The notes beneath the pieces were generated by a model. That model was not told the origin of the DNA. It made no database searches and saw only the letters and a list, made by a program, of their open reading frames with translations. Shown here one piece after another: positions 25,035-34,300 of a stretch of 64,000 bases of DNA. The stretch's first letter is position 1; every line of letters starts with the position of its first letter. Location: assembly GCA_963975425.1 (NCBI GenBank), contig CAXBGS010000007.1, forward strand, positions 248,001-312,000, given 5' to 3'. This DNA comes from CAXBGS01 sp963975425. Its GTDB lineage: Bacteria; Planctomycetota; Planctomycetia; Pirellulales; Pirellulaceae. Both the position numbers and the translations under genes were made by a program.

Positions 25035-26531
25035 TTATTCATCGTCTTCCCTCTGATTGTTTTCTATCATGACCAAATACTTGCTTTGATTCGCTTGCAC
25101 CAGCATCAACACAGGTTTTTCGGGGTCGGATCGTTCGCGAATACGTTCATAATCATCCAGGTTGCGAATCGCGTGTTCATTGATGCGGACGACCGCCATT
25201 CCAGCGGCTAAGCCTTCGAGATAGGCGATACTTCCTTTGGCGACGTGTGTGATCAGAGCGCCCTGGGTTGCTTCAGGAAGGTCTAATTCGTGGGTCTCCA
25301 TGGGGGTCAACGTGCTCAAGCCAAGTCCCAGTTCTTGGTCGAGGTATTTAAATGATACGACAGGCCGTGTCTTCGTTTGCTCGCTCGAGGTTGCGTCCCA
25401 AACCGGGGGTTGTCCCATTTCGATCGGGACTTGGATGGTTTGGCCATTGCGGTACAGCGTGAGCGTGTGTTCCTTACCCGGCACCGGGTCTTGGTAGAAA
25501 AGTCGAGGATCGAACTCGTCGTCGATCGCCGTATTATCAAATTGCGTCACAACGTCTCCTTCTTGAAGCCCGGCTCGGCTCGCTGGTGAATTGTCGTGAA
25601 TCTCTTTCACGTACAAGCCAGCTTGGATTGGTAGACCAAGCGTTTTTGCCATGTCAGGCGAGAGCATTTGCGTTGAAAACCCGAAATATCCGTGTTGAGC
25701 CTTCCCGGCCGTTCGCAGTTGCTGTGCGATTTGTTTCGCTATGTTGATTGGCACCGCCAAGCCGATGCCTTGGAAATCACCCGTTGTGCTGTAGCCGCCG
25801 ATGATGATCCCGACCACTTCACCTCGGAGATTCACCAGCGCGCCACCAGAACTTCCAGGGTTGGTTGCCGCAGCGTTTTGAATCAGTGGATGCGGCGTGC
25901 CAGGTATCCATCGCTGTGTCGCGCTTATGATGCCCGAACTGATGGACTGCTCCAAGTCATAAGGACATGCCACCGACACCACCCATTCTCCAAATTCTAA
26001 ATCGTCCGAGTTGCCCAGTTGAACTGCTTTGAGTTCATCGGCGTCGTCCAAGCGGATAAGAGCGAGGTCTGTTTCCGGGTCCGACCAAACATGGTCGGTG
26101 TGAAATTTCCGACCATCGGCCGTCCGCACAAAGACGGCATCGGCGTCCGCGACAACGTGATGGCAGGTCAGCACAAATCCTTTGCTGTCGATGACGATCC
26201 CGGAACCTTGATCGTCGGGCGAGGAGACAGTTGGTTGCGCGGAAGGTTGGAACCCCGAATGGTTCCATTCACGATGGTTCCTCATCTCCTCACGCATCCG
26301 CCAGGGTACGGTCATTCGCGGCCCTCGCAAGGAATAGACGGTCACCAATCCGGGCGAAACGCGATCTGCGGCGCTGCGAATTTCTTTCGACAGACTGCTG
26401 GCGTGAGGAGCGTTGGGCAGCGCAGCGACATGCGTTGGTTCTGCAGCACATGACGTCGAGATCACTGCAAGTTGAATCGCAGTAGCGGCTCCAACCGCCA
26501 GCAATGCAAAACGTAACGAAGAATGACTCAT
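25035..26531 (-). CDS. HtrA/DegP-family periplasmic serine protease
   Basis: About 498 residues from the ATG at 26531, chosen for GGAAGGG upstream and a signal peptide (MSHSSLRFALLAVGAATAIQ, cleavage near SCAAEP). Catalytic triad: His125 in TCHHVVADAD, Asp155 in DLALIRL, Ser228 in NPGSSGGALV. Two PDZ-like domains follow, with KEIHDNSPASRAGLQEGDVV and LITHVAKGSIAYLEGLAAGMAV as their carboxylate-binding parts. It should degrade or refold damaged periplasmic proteins. A region of about 30 Arg/Met/Glu-rich residues (MTVPWRMREEMRNHREW) sits before the protease domain. It lies 74 bp behind the phosphatase gene. Confidence 0.9.
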   Translation of the reverse strand: MSHSSLRFALLAVGAATAIQLAVISTSCAAEPTHVAALPNAPHASSLSKEIRSAADRVSPGLVTVYSLRGPRMTVPWRMREEMRNHREWNHSGFQPSAQPTVSSPDDQGSGIVIDSKGFVLTCHHVVADADAVFVRTADGRKFHTDHVWSDPETDLALIRLDDADELKAVQLGNSDDLEFGEWVVSVACPYDLEQSISSGIISATQRWIPGTPHPLIQNAAATNPGSSGGALVNLRGEVVGIIIGGYSTTGDFQGIGLAVPINIAKQIAQQLRTAGKAQHGYFGFSTQMLSPDMAKTLGLPIQAGLYVKEIHDNSPASRAGLQEGDVVTQFDNTAIDDEFDPRLFYQDPVPGKEHTLTLYRNGQTIQVPIEMGQPPVWDATSSEQTKTRPVVSFKYLDQELGLGLSTLTPMETHELDLPEATQGALITHVAKGSIAYLEGLAAGMAVVRINEHAIRNLDDYERIRERSDPEKPVLMLVQANQSKYLVMIENNQREDDE

Positions 26532-26605
26532 TGAATTTCCCTTCCTTGTCTGACGGGTGGAGGTTGATTGGCTATTGATTGATGGTTTCGTTTTTCTCTT
26601 TTGTT

Positions 26606-28039
26606 TCATGCTTTGCTCTCCTGGCACTGGGCCACCAACAGTGTGATGTCATCTTGTGATGGCTGGTCGCCAATGTGCGCGCTGACGCGATCTGCAAACG
26701 TACGAGCGAGTTCGGCGACACAAGCGTAGCCGTCGTCCAGTGCGAGCTGCTGGATTCGCGTGCGGCCAAACATTTCCTCTGATTTGTTAGTCGCTTCACT
26801 AATCCCGTCCGTTAGCAGCATGAAACGGTCGCCAGGATGGAGCTGGATCGTTTCCGTTTTCCAGTCCAAAGCGACGTCTATCCCTAAGGGCAAGCCGGTC
26901 GCTTCGATCGACTTCGTTTCACCCTCATGAACCAGCAGCATGGGCTCGTGCCCCGCACTGGCAAACTGCAGCTCCTTTGATTCGGCATTCCAACGCAGCA
27001 TGATCGCCGTTGCAAAGCCATCTTCGGCCAAGTAACGCGGCAGTGCTCGGTTAACGCGTCCCATTAGCAATCCCGGATCGGTACAGCCGACTGCAGCCGA
27101 GTCGATGACAAGTTTCAGAATCGAGGCACTCATGGCCGCAGGGATGCCGTGCCCGACAAGGTCCGCGACGTAGATCAACCACGATCCGTCGCGCAGCTTC
27201 ATCACGTCGTAAATATCACCGGCGACTTCTTCGGCGGGTTGGTAGTGCGTGGCAATACAGAGACCAGGAACGTCAACTTTGCTGGGCAGCAACTTGCGTT
27301 GGATTTGTTCGGCTCGTTTCATCGCGGTCGCTCGATTCGATTGAGCAACATGCAATGACTTTGCCATCGCTGCAATCGACTCACTCAATTCATTCAATTC
27401 CGAACTGAGGAATGAAGTGGGTTCGATCTCGAATTGCTGCGAACCGAGTCGTTTGACTGCAGCGGCGAGCTGCATCGTTGGCTTGGCGATCAAACGCACG
27501 AGTACAACATCGACGATCAACGCCGCCAGTGCCGCGATGCCCAGCAGCCAACTGACGTGCATCAAGATTTCACCTCGCACACTTCGACGAATCTCCGCGG
27601 CCAACTCCCAAACTTCGACGGTTAGATTCCCTGATGAAAATCGTCCCGCGATCGTTTCGCGACTTGAATCCGCAGCATCCATTGAAATGGCTTGTCCGGC
27701 CTGGCTGGTATGGGTGTGCAGCGCACGTCCATTCCAGCGGACGTTGATCCAATGCCCCGGCGAGTCCGGGCCAGCGGTTTCGGCGCAACTGCTTTCCAGG
27801 AACGCCGTGATGTCCGCCGATTCACCTGGCTCAGTCAGCCGCAATAGCGCGTTTCCGATCACACCCGCTTCGTCACCGAGCGTGACGCGTCGAGCATCCG
27901 TGGCGCGCCGCATCTCTCGTCGGTAATCCGTCACCAACAAGAAACCTACTAGAACGGCGATCGGCACGTTGACTGCCAACAGCACGAGCGTCACTGTTGG
28001 ATAGGCCCGACGGTGAGTTTTGGTCATGGAGTCGGCCAT
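26606..28039 (-). CDS. Membrane sensor PP2C/SpoIIE-type serine phosphatase (second copy)
   Basis: 477 residues from ATG 28037-28039, whose first base lies in the stop codon of the receiver-like gene (TGATG overlap), pointing to translational coupling. Layout as in 6643-8094: helix at about 12-35, periplasmic region with DSPGHWINVRWNGR (the paralogue has DSPGHHIAADWRG), second helix, HAMP linker (VRLIAKPTMQLAAAVKRLG), SpoIIE domain with EVAGDIYDV, VADLVGHGIPAAM, ASAGHEPML, LTDGISEATN and QDDITLLVAQ. In the VSGHG motif Ser is replaced by Val (DLVGHG). It probably acts on a phosphorylated antagonist not present here. Confidence 0.87.
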   Translation of the reverse strand: MADSMTKTHRRAYPTVTLVLLAVNVPIAVLVGFLLVTDYRREMRRATDARRVTLGDEAGVIGNALLRLTEPGESADITAFLESSCAETAGPDSPGHWINVRWNGRALHTHTSQAGQAISMDAADSSRETIAGRFSSGNLTVEVWELAAEIRRSVRGEILMHVSWLLGIAALAALIVDVVLVRLIAKPTMQLAAAVKRLGSQQFEIEPTSFLSSELNELSESIAAMAKSLHVAQSNRATAMKRAEQIQRKLLPSKVDVPGLCIATHYQPAEEVAGDIYDVMKLRDGSWLIYVADLVGHGIPAAMSASILKLVIDSAAVGCTDPGLLMGRVNRALPRYLAEDGFATAIMLRWNAESKELQFASAGHEPMLLVHEGETKSIEATGLPLGIDVALDWKTETIQLHPGDRFMLLTDGISEATNKSEEMFGRTRIQQLALDDGYACVAELARTFADRVSAHIGDQPSQDDITLLVAQCQESKA

Positions 28040-28644
28040 CAAAAGTTCCCAGCCAGACGTTGTTGCACAATACGAACAATATCGTCGCAACCAAACTCGT
28101 GCTGACTGCTCGTTGAGCTTTCGAGTGGATCATCGGGCGATGGAAAGTTCAGTAGCACGACGGGGATTTGGTCAATCGAAGGATCGTGATGCATGACTTC
28201 GACGACACCGTCTCCGCTACCCCACAACAGGTGCTGGTCGATGACCAACATGTCAAACGCCTCCGAACGGAGCGACAATAAACACGACAATCCATCGGTG
28301 GCTTCGCCGGCACGGTAGCCAGCGGTGCGAAAGGCATCGACATAGCGACGACGTTCGTTGCCGTTGGTGATCGCCACCAAAATGTTCGCCGAGTCTTCCA
28401 GCTGAGACGCGGATCGAGATGTCTGTGTTGCATGCGACTCGGATTCGGGTCGCCAATGAGCCGTGATGTCTTCTTCAACGACCGTGTCTTCGTCATCGGG
28501 TGAAATGAGGTCACCGCAACAGATGGCGGCGGCGCGAGGAGCGTCGACCGGCATTCTCGTTCGACTGCGACCGACTCTTGCCATCTTGGCTTGAGAGCTA
28601 GGCAGACAAATCCATTTTTCAATTTCCCTTGAGTAAACCAACAT
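28039..28644 (-). CDS. Receiver-like protein with degenerate acidic pocket
   Basis: 201 residues. Residues 85-200 look like a CheY-type receiver: ILVAITNGNERRR, GYRAGEATDGLSCLLSL, FDMLVIDQHLLWGSGDG, DPSIDQIPVVLL. The phospho-acceptor position Asp136 is kept, but the acidic pair after the first strand is TN in place of DD, and no conserved Lys follows strand 5. The N-terminal 85 residues are probably disordered. It may work without phosphorylation. The stop overlaps the phosphatase start, so the two are likely made in step. A paralogue is at 30088-30468. AAGGA lies 11 bases before the ATG; Met21 is another possible start. Confidence 0.7.
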   Translation of the reverse strand: MLVYSREIEKWICLPSSQAKMARVGRSRTRMPVDAPRAAAICCGDLISPDDEDTVVEEDITAHWRPESESHATQTSRSASQLEDSANILVAITNGNERRRYVDAFRTAGYRAGEATDGLSCLLSLRSEAFDMLVIDQHLLWGSGDGVVEVMHHDPSIDQIPVVLLNFPSPDDPLESSTSSQHEFGCDDIVRIVQQRLAGNF

Positions 28645-28750
28645 GTTTTGAAATTTCCTTCTTCGAGCATCGACGGGACCATTCCGCCGTTGAGGTTGTG
28701 ATGCCGGAATCGTTTCCGGGCGACGTGACGGTTTTCGTTCGAGTGATGAC

Positions 28751-29242
28751 TCAAATCAAAAAACGACAAAGTCGCGCACAGAGCTTCGGAGAGGTTTCAA
28801 ACGAATTGGCACCGCGTCCGTCGTAGCGACAGACCAGTACCGGCATCCTGGGCGGAAGAAAGGGCCAGCAAGAATATCTAGCCGCTGGCGAGTTAGGTCT
28901 TAGCGACGAAGTGACGGATTCCGCATACACCACGGGGTTGGCGTCATGGCAGGAACACGGAGCGCATGGACAGGACTCTTCCGAACAACCGTAGCGGAAG
29001 CCGCAAAGGCTTTCGGCTTCGCAGCAAGAAGATGCGGACCGCCGAAACTCTTGGCGAGTTCCGCTACAGTCGCTGCACGATTCTTGCGGTGTCAGTGCGG
29101 CGTGATGCCAGCCAGCGACTTGGCAGTGGCACCGGGGGCCGGTCAAGGCAGCAAACAGGATGGCCGCACCGACGACGCAAACCGCGGCTCGATGAAATCT
29201 CCGCCCGCTCCAGGTCTTAAGCCAGCCGCCGTTCTCGATCAT
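28751..29242 (-). CDS. Secreted Cys-rich protein (tail family)
   Basis: No known domain recognised. From the ATG at 29242 the 163-residue product has a signal peptide (FHRAAVCVVGAAILFAALTG), then a Cys-rich block: CHC, CSDC, SCCEAESLC, CSEESCPCAPCSCHD. The tail ends KLCARLCRFLI, in line with R-C-x-x-L-x-x-F-L-I of the related proteins. Part of the Cys block (bases 28991-29067) is encoded by a REP-like palindrome, so a repeat has been taken into the reading frame. It is minus-strand, about 106 bp upstream of the receiver/phosphatase pair. A longer TTG-started form from 29269 is possible. Confidence 0.6.
   Translation of the reverse strand: MIENGGWLKTWSGRRFHRAAVCVVGAAILFAALTGPRCHCQVAGWHHAALTPQESCSDCSGTRQEFRRSASSCCEAESLCGFRYGCSEESCPCAPCSCHDANPVVYAESVTSSLRPNSPAARYSCWPFLPPRMPVLVCRYDGRGANSFETSPKLCARLCRFLI
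28991..29067. repeat. REP-like palindromic element (inside a gene)
   Basis: GTAGCGGAAGCCGC-AAAGGC... at the left and ...CTCTTGGCGAGTTCCGCTAC at the right are near inverted copies, matching the elements at 50405, 53563, 60100 and 62546. Here it lies in the coding region of 28751-29242. Confidence 0.75.
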
Positions 29243-29444
29243 CCGATCACCCCGCTCGCAAGGAAACAATCAAAAGGATGACATAAAAGTGACGACAATC
29301 TGGTATCAATGTGACTGCGCTCGGCAATCGCAAATCGGCGGCAAAACTGAAAACACGGTGTTTTACAGATGTTTCATGGTTTGGCACGCCATGAGCATTA
29401 CCAATCCATCGTTCACTCCTCCCCCCTTTCAAAGGAACCGAAAC

Positions 29445-29813
29445 ATGAAACGCTTTTTGATGATTGCCTTCGCTGGTGCTGCCCTGACCTTCCTGATTCC
29501 ATCGGCTGACGCAACGGCTGCTGACTTCCATCACGGCGGTGGTCATGGTTACAGCGGCGGCCATGGGTACGTTGGCCATGGTGGCGGCCACGTTAACTAC
29601 GGGCACGGATACACCGGCGGTCACGGGTATTACGGTGGTCATGGCGTCACGCGGCAACGCATTGTCACGCCTTACTACGGCTCGGCCTACGGCTCGGCCT
29701 ACGGCGGCCACTACGCACCGAGCTTTCGCTCGTACCGCCCCGCCTATCGCGGCCACGGCGGTGTGCATCTTGATGTCGGACGTCTGCACCTCGGCGTTGG
29801 CGGACACCACTGA
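29445..29813 (+). CDS. Secreted Gly/His/Tyr-rich protein
   Basis: 122 residues from the ATG at 29445 with AAAGGAACC upstream. Signal peptide MKRFLMIAFAGAALTFLIPS..., cleavage near DATAAD. The mature part is a string of GGHGY and HGYxGGHG units (about 30-70) then Tyr/Arg/Ser segments and an ending HLDVGRLHLGVGGHH. No enzyme domain. Likely an extracellular or periplasmic metal-binding or structural protein; compare the His-repeat proteins at 49227 and 63488. It stands alone on the plus strand. Confidence 0.7.
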   Translation: MKRFLMIAFAGAALTFLIPSADATAADFHHGGGHGYSGGHGYVGHGGGHVNYGHGYTGGHGYYGGHGVTRQRIVTPYYGSAYGSAYGGHYAPSFRSYRPAYRGHGGVHLDVGRLHLGVGGHH

Positions 29814-29854
29814 TCGACGCTCGAGTGGACGTTGACTCGAAATGCTAGGTCGTA

Positions 29855-30091
29855 TCATGATTCCACCTTCACTAAGTTTTTGACGCCGGTTACCCCCGGC
29901 GTCGTGCGAACGATTGCCGTGATGAGCGAGCGATCGTTTACGTCCCGGACTGCCCCTGTCAGTTCGGCCATTCCGTGCGAATCCATCATGACATTCAAGT
30001 TTGGAAACCCCAACCTCGCTAGTGACTTGTCGATACGCGTTTCGATGCTGTTTTCTTTCAATTGAATTTCAGTGCTTAAGCAGCGACTCAA
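29855..30091 (-). CDS. BON-domain protein
   Basis: 78 residues that form a single BON domain: IETRIDKSLARLGFPNLNVMMD then GMAELTGAVRDVNDRSLITAIVRTTPGVTGVKNLV. The likely start is a TTG whose last two bases are shared with the TGA of the receiver-like gene upstream, an overlap that suggests coupled translation. No signal peptide, so it would be cytoplasmic. BON domains bind membranes or other proteins; the role here is unknown. Confidence 0.7.
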   Translation of the reverse strand: MSRCLSTEIQLKENSIETRIDKSLARLGFPNLNVMMDSHGMAELTGAVRDVNDRSLITAIVRTTPGVTGVKNLVKVES

Positions 30092-30468
30092 TGGGATTCG
30101 TGGTGTAGGCGACTCTTGATGACTTGCACGAGTTCCTCGATTGCATATGGAGACCCCTTACTGCGTCTGTGGTCATTTAGTGAATCATCGGGAATTTCGA
30201 TAATCACTGCCGGGATCGTTTGAATTTGCGGATCGTAGCTCATCATGTTGACGATGCCTTCACCTCGCCCCGACGGTAGCTCCATTTCCACCACTAAAAT
30301 GTCGAAGGCACGGCAACGCAAAGCATCCAAACACTCAATCGCGTCGGAAACATTCGCAACGCTAAATCCCTCGCTGGCAAGTCGCGACGAATATTGGTAT
30401 CGAAGCGTCGAATCAGAAATGGCCATGAGTATGGTTTTTCTTGCCTCCTCTTGGTTCGATTGCATCAT
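30088..30468 (-). CDS. Receiver-like protein with Glu at the phospho-acceptor site
   Basis: 126 residues from ATG 30466-30468, with GGAG upstream; a GTG at 30483 is less likely. It is a CheY-like fold: TILMAISDSTLRYQY, GFSVANVSDAIECLDAL, FDILVVEMELPSGRGEGI, DPQIQTIPAVII. The phospho-acceptor Asp is Glu61, which often mimics the phosphorylated state, and the acidic pair is reduced to SD. The middle is clearly paralogous to 28039-28644 (GDG-VVEVMHHDPSIDQIP against GEGIVNMMSYDPQIQTIP). It overlaps the BON gene. Possibly a constitutively active adaptor. Confidence 0.72.
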   Translation of the reverse strand: MMQSNQEEARKTILMAISDSTLRYQYSSRLASEGFSVANVSDAIECLDALRCRAFDILVVEMELPSGRGEGIVNMMSYDPQIQTIPAVIIEIPDDSLNDHRRSKGSPYAIEELVQVIKSRLHHESH

Positions 30469-30514
30469 CTCTCTTTTCTCCACTTCGACATGTCAACTTA
30501 AACGGTTGGCTTTG

Positions 30515-31276
30515 CTATTCGCTCGCCCTAGTCATGATGTCTTCGTACTTCGCCCAACGCCGAAATTGACGTTTCATGATCCGGGCAACGCCATAGAGCA
30601 ATAGGCCAGCAGCGAAGACGAGATACCACGAGGTTTCGACGGCGACCTTCCCTTGCTGCATTCGGTGCATCAAGAATTCCAGTCCCGGAAACGCCAACGC
30701 GATCACGGCAACGGCCGCTGATTCGGCGCGAATCACTTTGGGCCAATTCATCGGTAGTTCAGCGCTCCGCCACCGTCTGATTCGCGGCACAAAAGCGGGC
30801 GTACGATTTGCCCACCGGATAAACTCTCGTCCAAACTTCTGCCGCAGGAAGGCTTCTTCGGTGAACATGATGCGCTCATAGTACAACGCGAACGACATCA
30901 CATAGATTGCAATCAGCCATGGCGACAAGGAATGCATCACGATTCCCAACGCGATTAGAAAATTGCCAAAGTACAAAGGATGTCTCAGCACCGAGTAGAA
31001 CCCAGAGGTGTTCAGTGACTCGGCGATCTGTTTCTTGGTGTTACGACCGGAGGTGCCTTCGGCAGCGTGCCCGACGCTGTGGCATCGCACAAAAAGTCCA
31101 AGTAACGAAACGCCAAGACTAAAAATGCCCCACGCGAGATGCAGACTCGGGTTCGCTTCGATCGTGGGGTATCGCGTCGCAGCGAGAAAGATCAGCGGGA
31201 GGAAAACGAAGGGAAGATAGCTGCGCCAACGGAACAGCCAAACTCCGGATCGTTCAAATTCTTCGATGAGAGGCAT
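30515..31276 (-). CDS. ICMT/PEMT-like membrane methyltransferase
   Basis: 253 residues from the ATG at 31276 (MPLIEEFERSG). The open frame continues upstream to 31354, but that part merely translates heptamer repeats (TSNFQLPTSN). Several membrane helices; the diagnostic part is SLNTSGFYSVLRHPLYFGNF then ALYYERIMFTEEAFLRQKFG, the isoprenylcysteine/phospholipid methyltransferase pattern with the R-H-P and E-E-x-x-L elements for S-adenosylmethionine. Substrate unknown. Last gene of the minus-strand czcBA unit, separated from czcA by a repeat element. Confidence 0.72.
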   Translation of the reverse strand: MPLIEEFERSGVWLFRWRSYLPFVFLPLIFLAATRYPTIEANPSLHLAWGIFSLGVSLLGLFVRCHSVGHAAEGTSGRNTKKQIAESLNTSGFYSVLRHPLYFGNFLIALGIVMHSLSPWLIAIYVMSFALYYERIMFTEEAFLRQKFGREFIRWANRTPAFVPRIRRWRSAELPMNWPKVIRAESAAVAVIALAFPGLEFLMHRMQQGKVAVETSWYLVFAAGLLLYGVARIMKRQFRRWAKYEDIMTRASE

Positions 31277-31375
31277 GGGAGTTGGGGGGGGAATTGAGAA
31301 TTGAGAATGGGAGTTGGAAGTTGGAAGTTGGAAGTTGGAAGTTGATAAACCCATTTTCTATTCTCCATTCTCCAT
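31277..31375. repeat. Heptamer-type intergenic repeat element
   Basis: Contains tandem GGAAGTT units (four in a row near 31318-31340) and TCTCCATTC units at the czcA end (31362-31378). The element reaches into the last codons of czcA, encoding EEMENGE. Confidence 0.75.
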
Positions 31376-34300
31376 TTCCTCCACTTCTTCCTTCGGCTCG
31401 AACCAGTGGTAGATCGAAGGAAGCACAATCAAGGTCAGTAGGCTGGAGGTGATCACTCCACCAATGACGACGGTCGCCAGCGGGCGCTGCACCTCCGCGC
31501 CGCTGCTGGTTGAGAATGCCATTGGCAAGAAGCCGAGCGCGTCGGTGGTGGCGGTCATTAAGACGGGACGCAGGCGGTCGACCGCGCCGGTGAAGACGGC
31601 GTCATCAGTGTCGTTGCCAGATTGACGCAAAGCGCGGATGTGTTCAATCAATACGACTCCGTTCATGACCGCGATACCGAACAACGCGATGAATCCGACG
31701 CCGGCGGAGATTGAAAACGGCATGTCGCGAATCCACAACGCAAGTATCCCGCCGACGGTCGCGATCGGAACGTTCAGGAAGATCAGCAACGCCAACTTGA
31801 CCGAGTTAAAGGTCAGGTAGAGCAATGATCCAATCAGGAAAAGTGCCAAAGGAACGGCGATGGACAATCGCCCGACGGCGTCTTGAAGGTTCTTGAATTG
31901 ACCTCCCCACGTCACGCGGTAACCGGGCGGCAAGTCCACCTGGGATTCAACGGCCGCTTGAGCTTCGCCCACAAAACCGGCCAAGTCGCGACCACGAACA
32001 TTGACTTGAACCAAAAAGCGACGGCGAATTTCGTCCCGGCTGATCTGTGCGATACCGGGACCCACGGTGATTTCGGCAAGTTGTTCGAGCGGGATTTGTC
32101 GTCCGCTTTTGTCCGCAATTCGCATCTTTTTGAGCGATTCCAAATCCTTGCGATAATTGGGTGCTAAGCGGACCATCAACGGGAATCGCTTTTGGCCTTC
32201 AAAGACTTCGCCAGCGTCTCTGCCCCCAATCGTCGCGACCGCATCGAGCACGTCTCCGGCATTGATTCCGTAACGCGCGATCTGATCTCGCAAAATCTTC
32301 ACTTGGATATAAGGCAGGCCGCCCGTTTGCTCGGGCTGGACGTCCGCCGCACCGGGTACTTGAGAGACCACGCCAGCGATTTCATTGCCGATCTTTTGCA
32401 ACGTTTCAAGATCGTCGCCGTACAGGCTGATTCCAATATCGCTGCGAACACCCGATAGCAGTTCTTGAACACGCAGCTCAATCGGCTGAGTGAAGCTGAA
32501 GTTGTTTCCAGGAATCCGTTTGTTCAGCGCTTCGCTCATCGCAGTGATCAGCTCTTGTTTGTCATCGAACCGCCACTCGTCGCGTGGCTTCATGATGACG
32601 AAGATGTCACTCGCTTCGACGCCCATCGGATCGGTGGCGATTTCCGGGCGTCCGGTTTTGGATACGACTGATTCGACTTCCTCGCCAAACTCGTCCATCA
32701 ACGTTTGTTCGATGTCAGTTGTCATCTCAATCGAACGTTCCAGTGAAACGCTGGGCAATCGCACGGCTTGAATCGCCATGTCACCTTCGTCCAATTTCGG
32801 CACAAATTCCGCTCCGAAGCGGCTGGCGATGAAAATGCCGATGGCGAGCGAGAAGGTCGCGATGCACACGATGGCAACGGGGTGCTTCATGCTCAGACGC
32901 AACGTCGGTTCGTAGGCTCGCTTCGCCCAACGAATTAAGATGGGGTCTTTCTGTGTGAATTTGCGAGCCAAGAAAAGCGATGCGAGAACCGGCATCACGG
33001 TCAACGACAGAATCAACGCGCCGACCAATGCCGACATGAAGCTGAAAGCCATCGGGCCGAACATCTTTCCTTCGATGCCCTGCAACGACAGGATCGGAAT
33101 GAAGACGATGATCACGATCGCACCAGCAAACAGAATCGGTCGAGCAACTTCGTGACCCGCTTCCCGAAAGACTTTCAGTGGCGCCTTTTGCAAATCAGGA
33201 TTGCGTTGTTTCGCCAACCCCACTTGCCGAATCACGTTTTCGACCATCACCACGGCACCGTCAACAATAATCCCAAAGTCGAGCGCCCCCAGGCTCAAAA
33301 GATTGGCCGAGACGCCGAAGTATTTCATCGCCATGAAAGTGAACAAGGCGGACAATGGAATTGCCGAGGCCACAATCAAACCGGCTCGCCAATCGCCAAC
33401 TAGCAGGAACAACATGATGATGACCAGGATGGCACCCCCGCTGACGTTCTCAATGACGGTATCAACGGCCCGTTGGACCAACTCGGTGCGGTCGTAAAAC
33501 GCTTCGATGTATACACCTTCGGGCAGCGACTTTTGAATTTCGGCCACTTCCGCTTTGACGTCCTGCACGACGACGCGGGAGTTTTCGCCGATCAACATCA
33601 TCACGATTCCAACGACCGCTTCGCCTCGACCGTCCCGGGTGACGTAGCCTTGACGCAGCAGCGGCGCAAACTGAACTTCGCCGATGTCGCGAACCAAGAT
33701 CGGCGTTCCGTCTTCGCGGCTGTCCAACACGATGCTGCCGATATCATCCAGCGACTCAACCAGCCCTTCGGCGCGGATCAGTCGTTGCTCTTCATAGTGT
33801 TGGATGTATCCGCCACCAGCGTTGGCATTGTTGCGATCCAGGGCATCGAAGACTTGTTGAAGCGTGATGCCATAATTGAGCATCGCGGTGGGATCGACCT
33901 GGACTTCGTAGGTTTTCAGCTCACCACCAAACGTGTTGACTTCGATCACGCCGGGAACACCGCGGAGTTGAAAAGCCACGTTCCAGTCGAGAATGGTCCG
34001 CAGTTCTTGCAGGCTGTAGTCGTAGCCCTCTTTCGCTCGAACCTCGAACTGATAAATCTCGCCCATCCCCGTTGCGATCGGTCCCATTGTGGGCACACCG
34101 ATGTCCGACGGAATCTCCGCGCGGGCTTCGGTCAGACGTTCGCCAACCAATTGGCGAGCCCAGTAGATGTCGGTGCCTTCCTCGAACACGACGGTCACGT
34201 TGGAAAGTCCGAACCGCGTAACGCTGCGGATTTCGATCACCTTCGGGATACCGCTCATTGCGGTTTCGACCGGGAACGTAACGAATTGCTCCATTTCGAC

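Noticed and set aside
31277..31354. N-terminal extension of the ICMT-like protein
   Set aside because: The codons are only heptamer repeat DNA (TSNFQLPTSN); the family start is at 31276.
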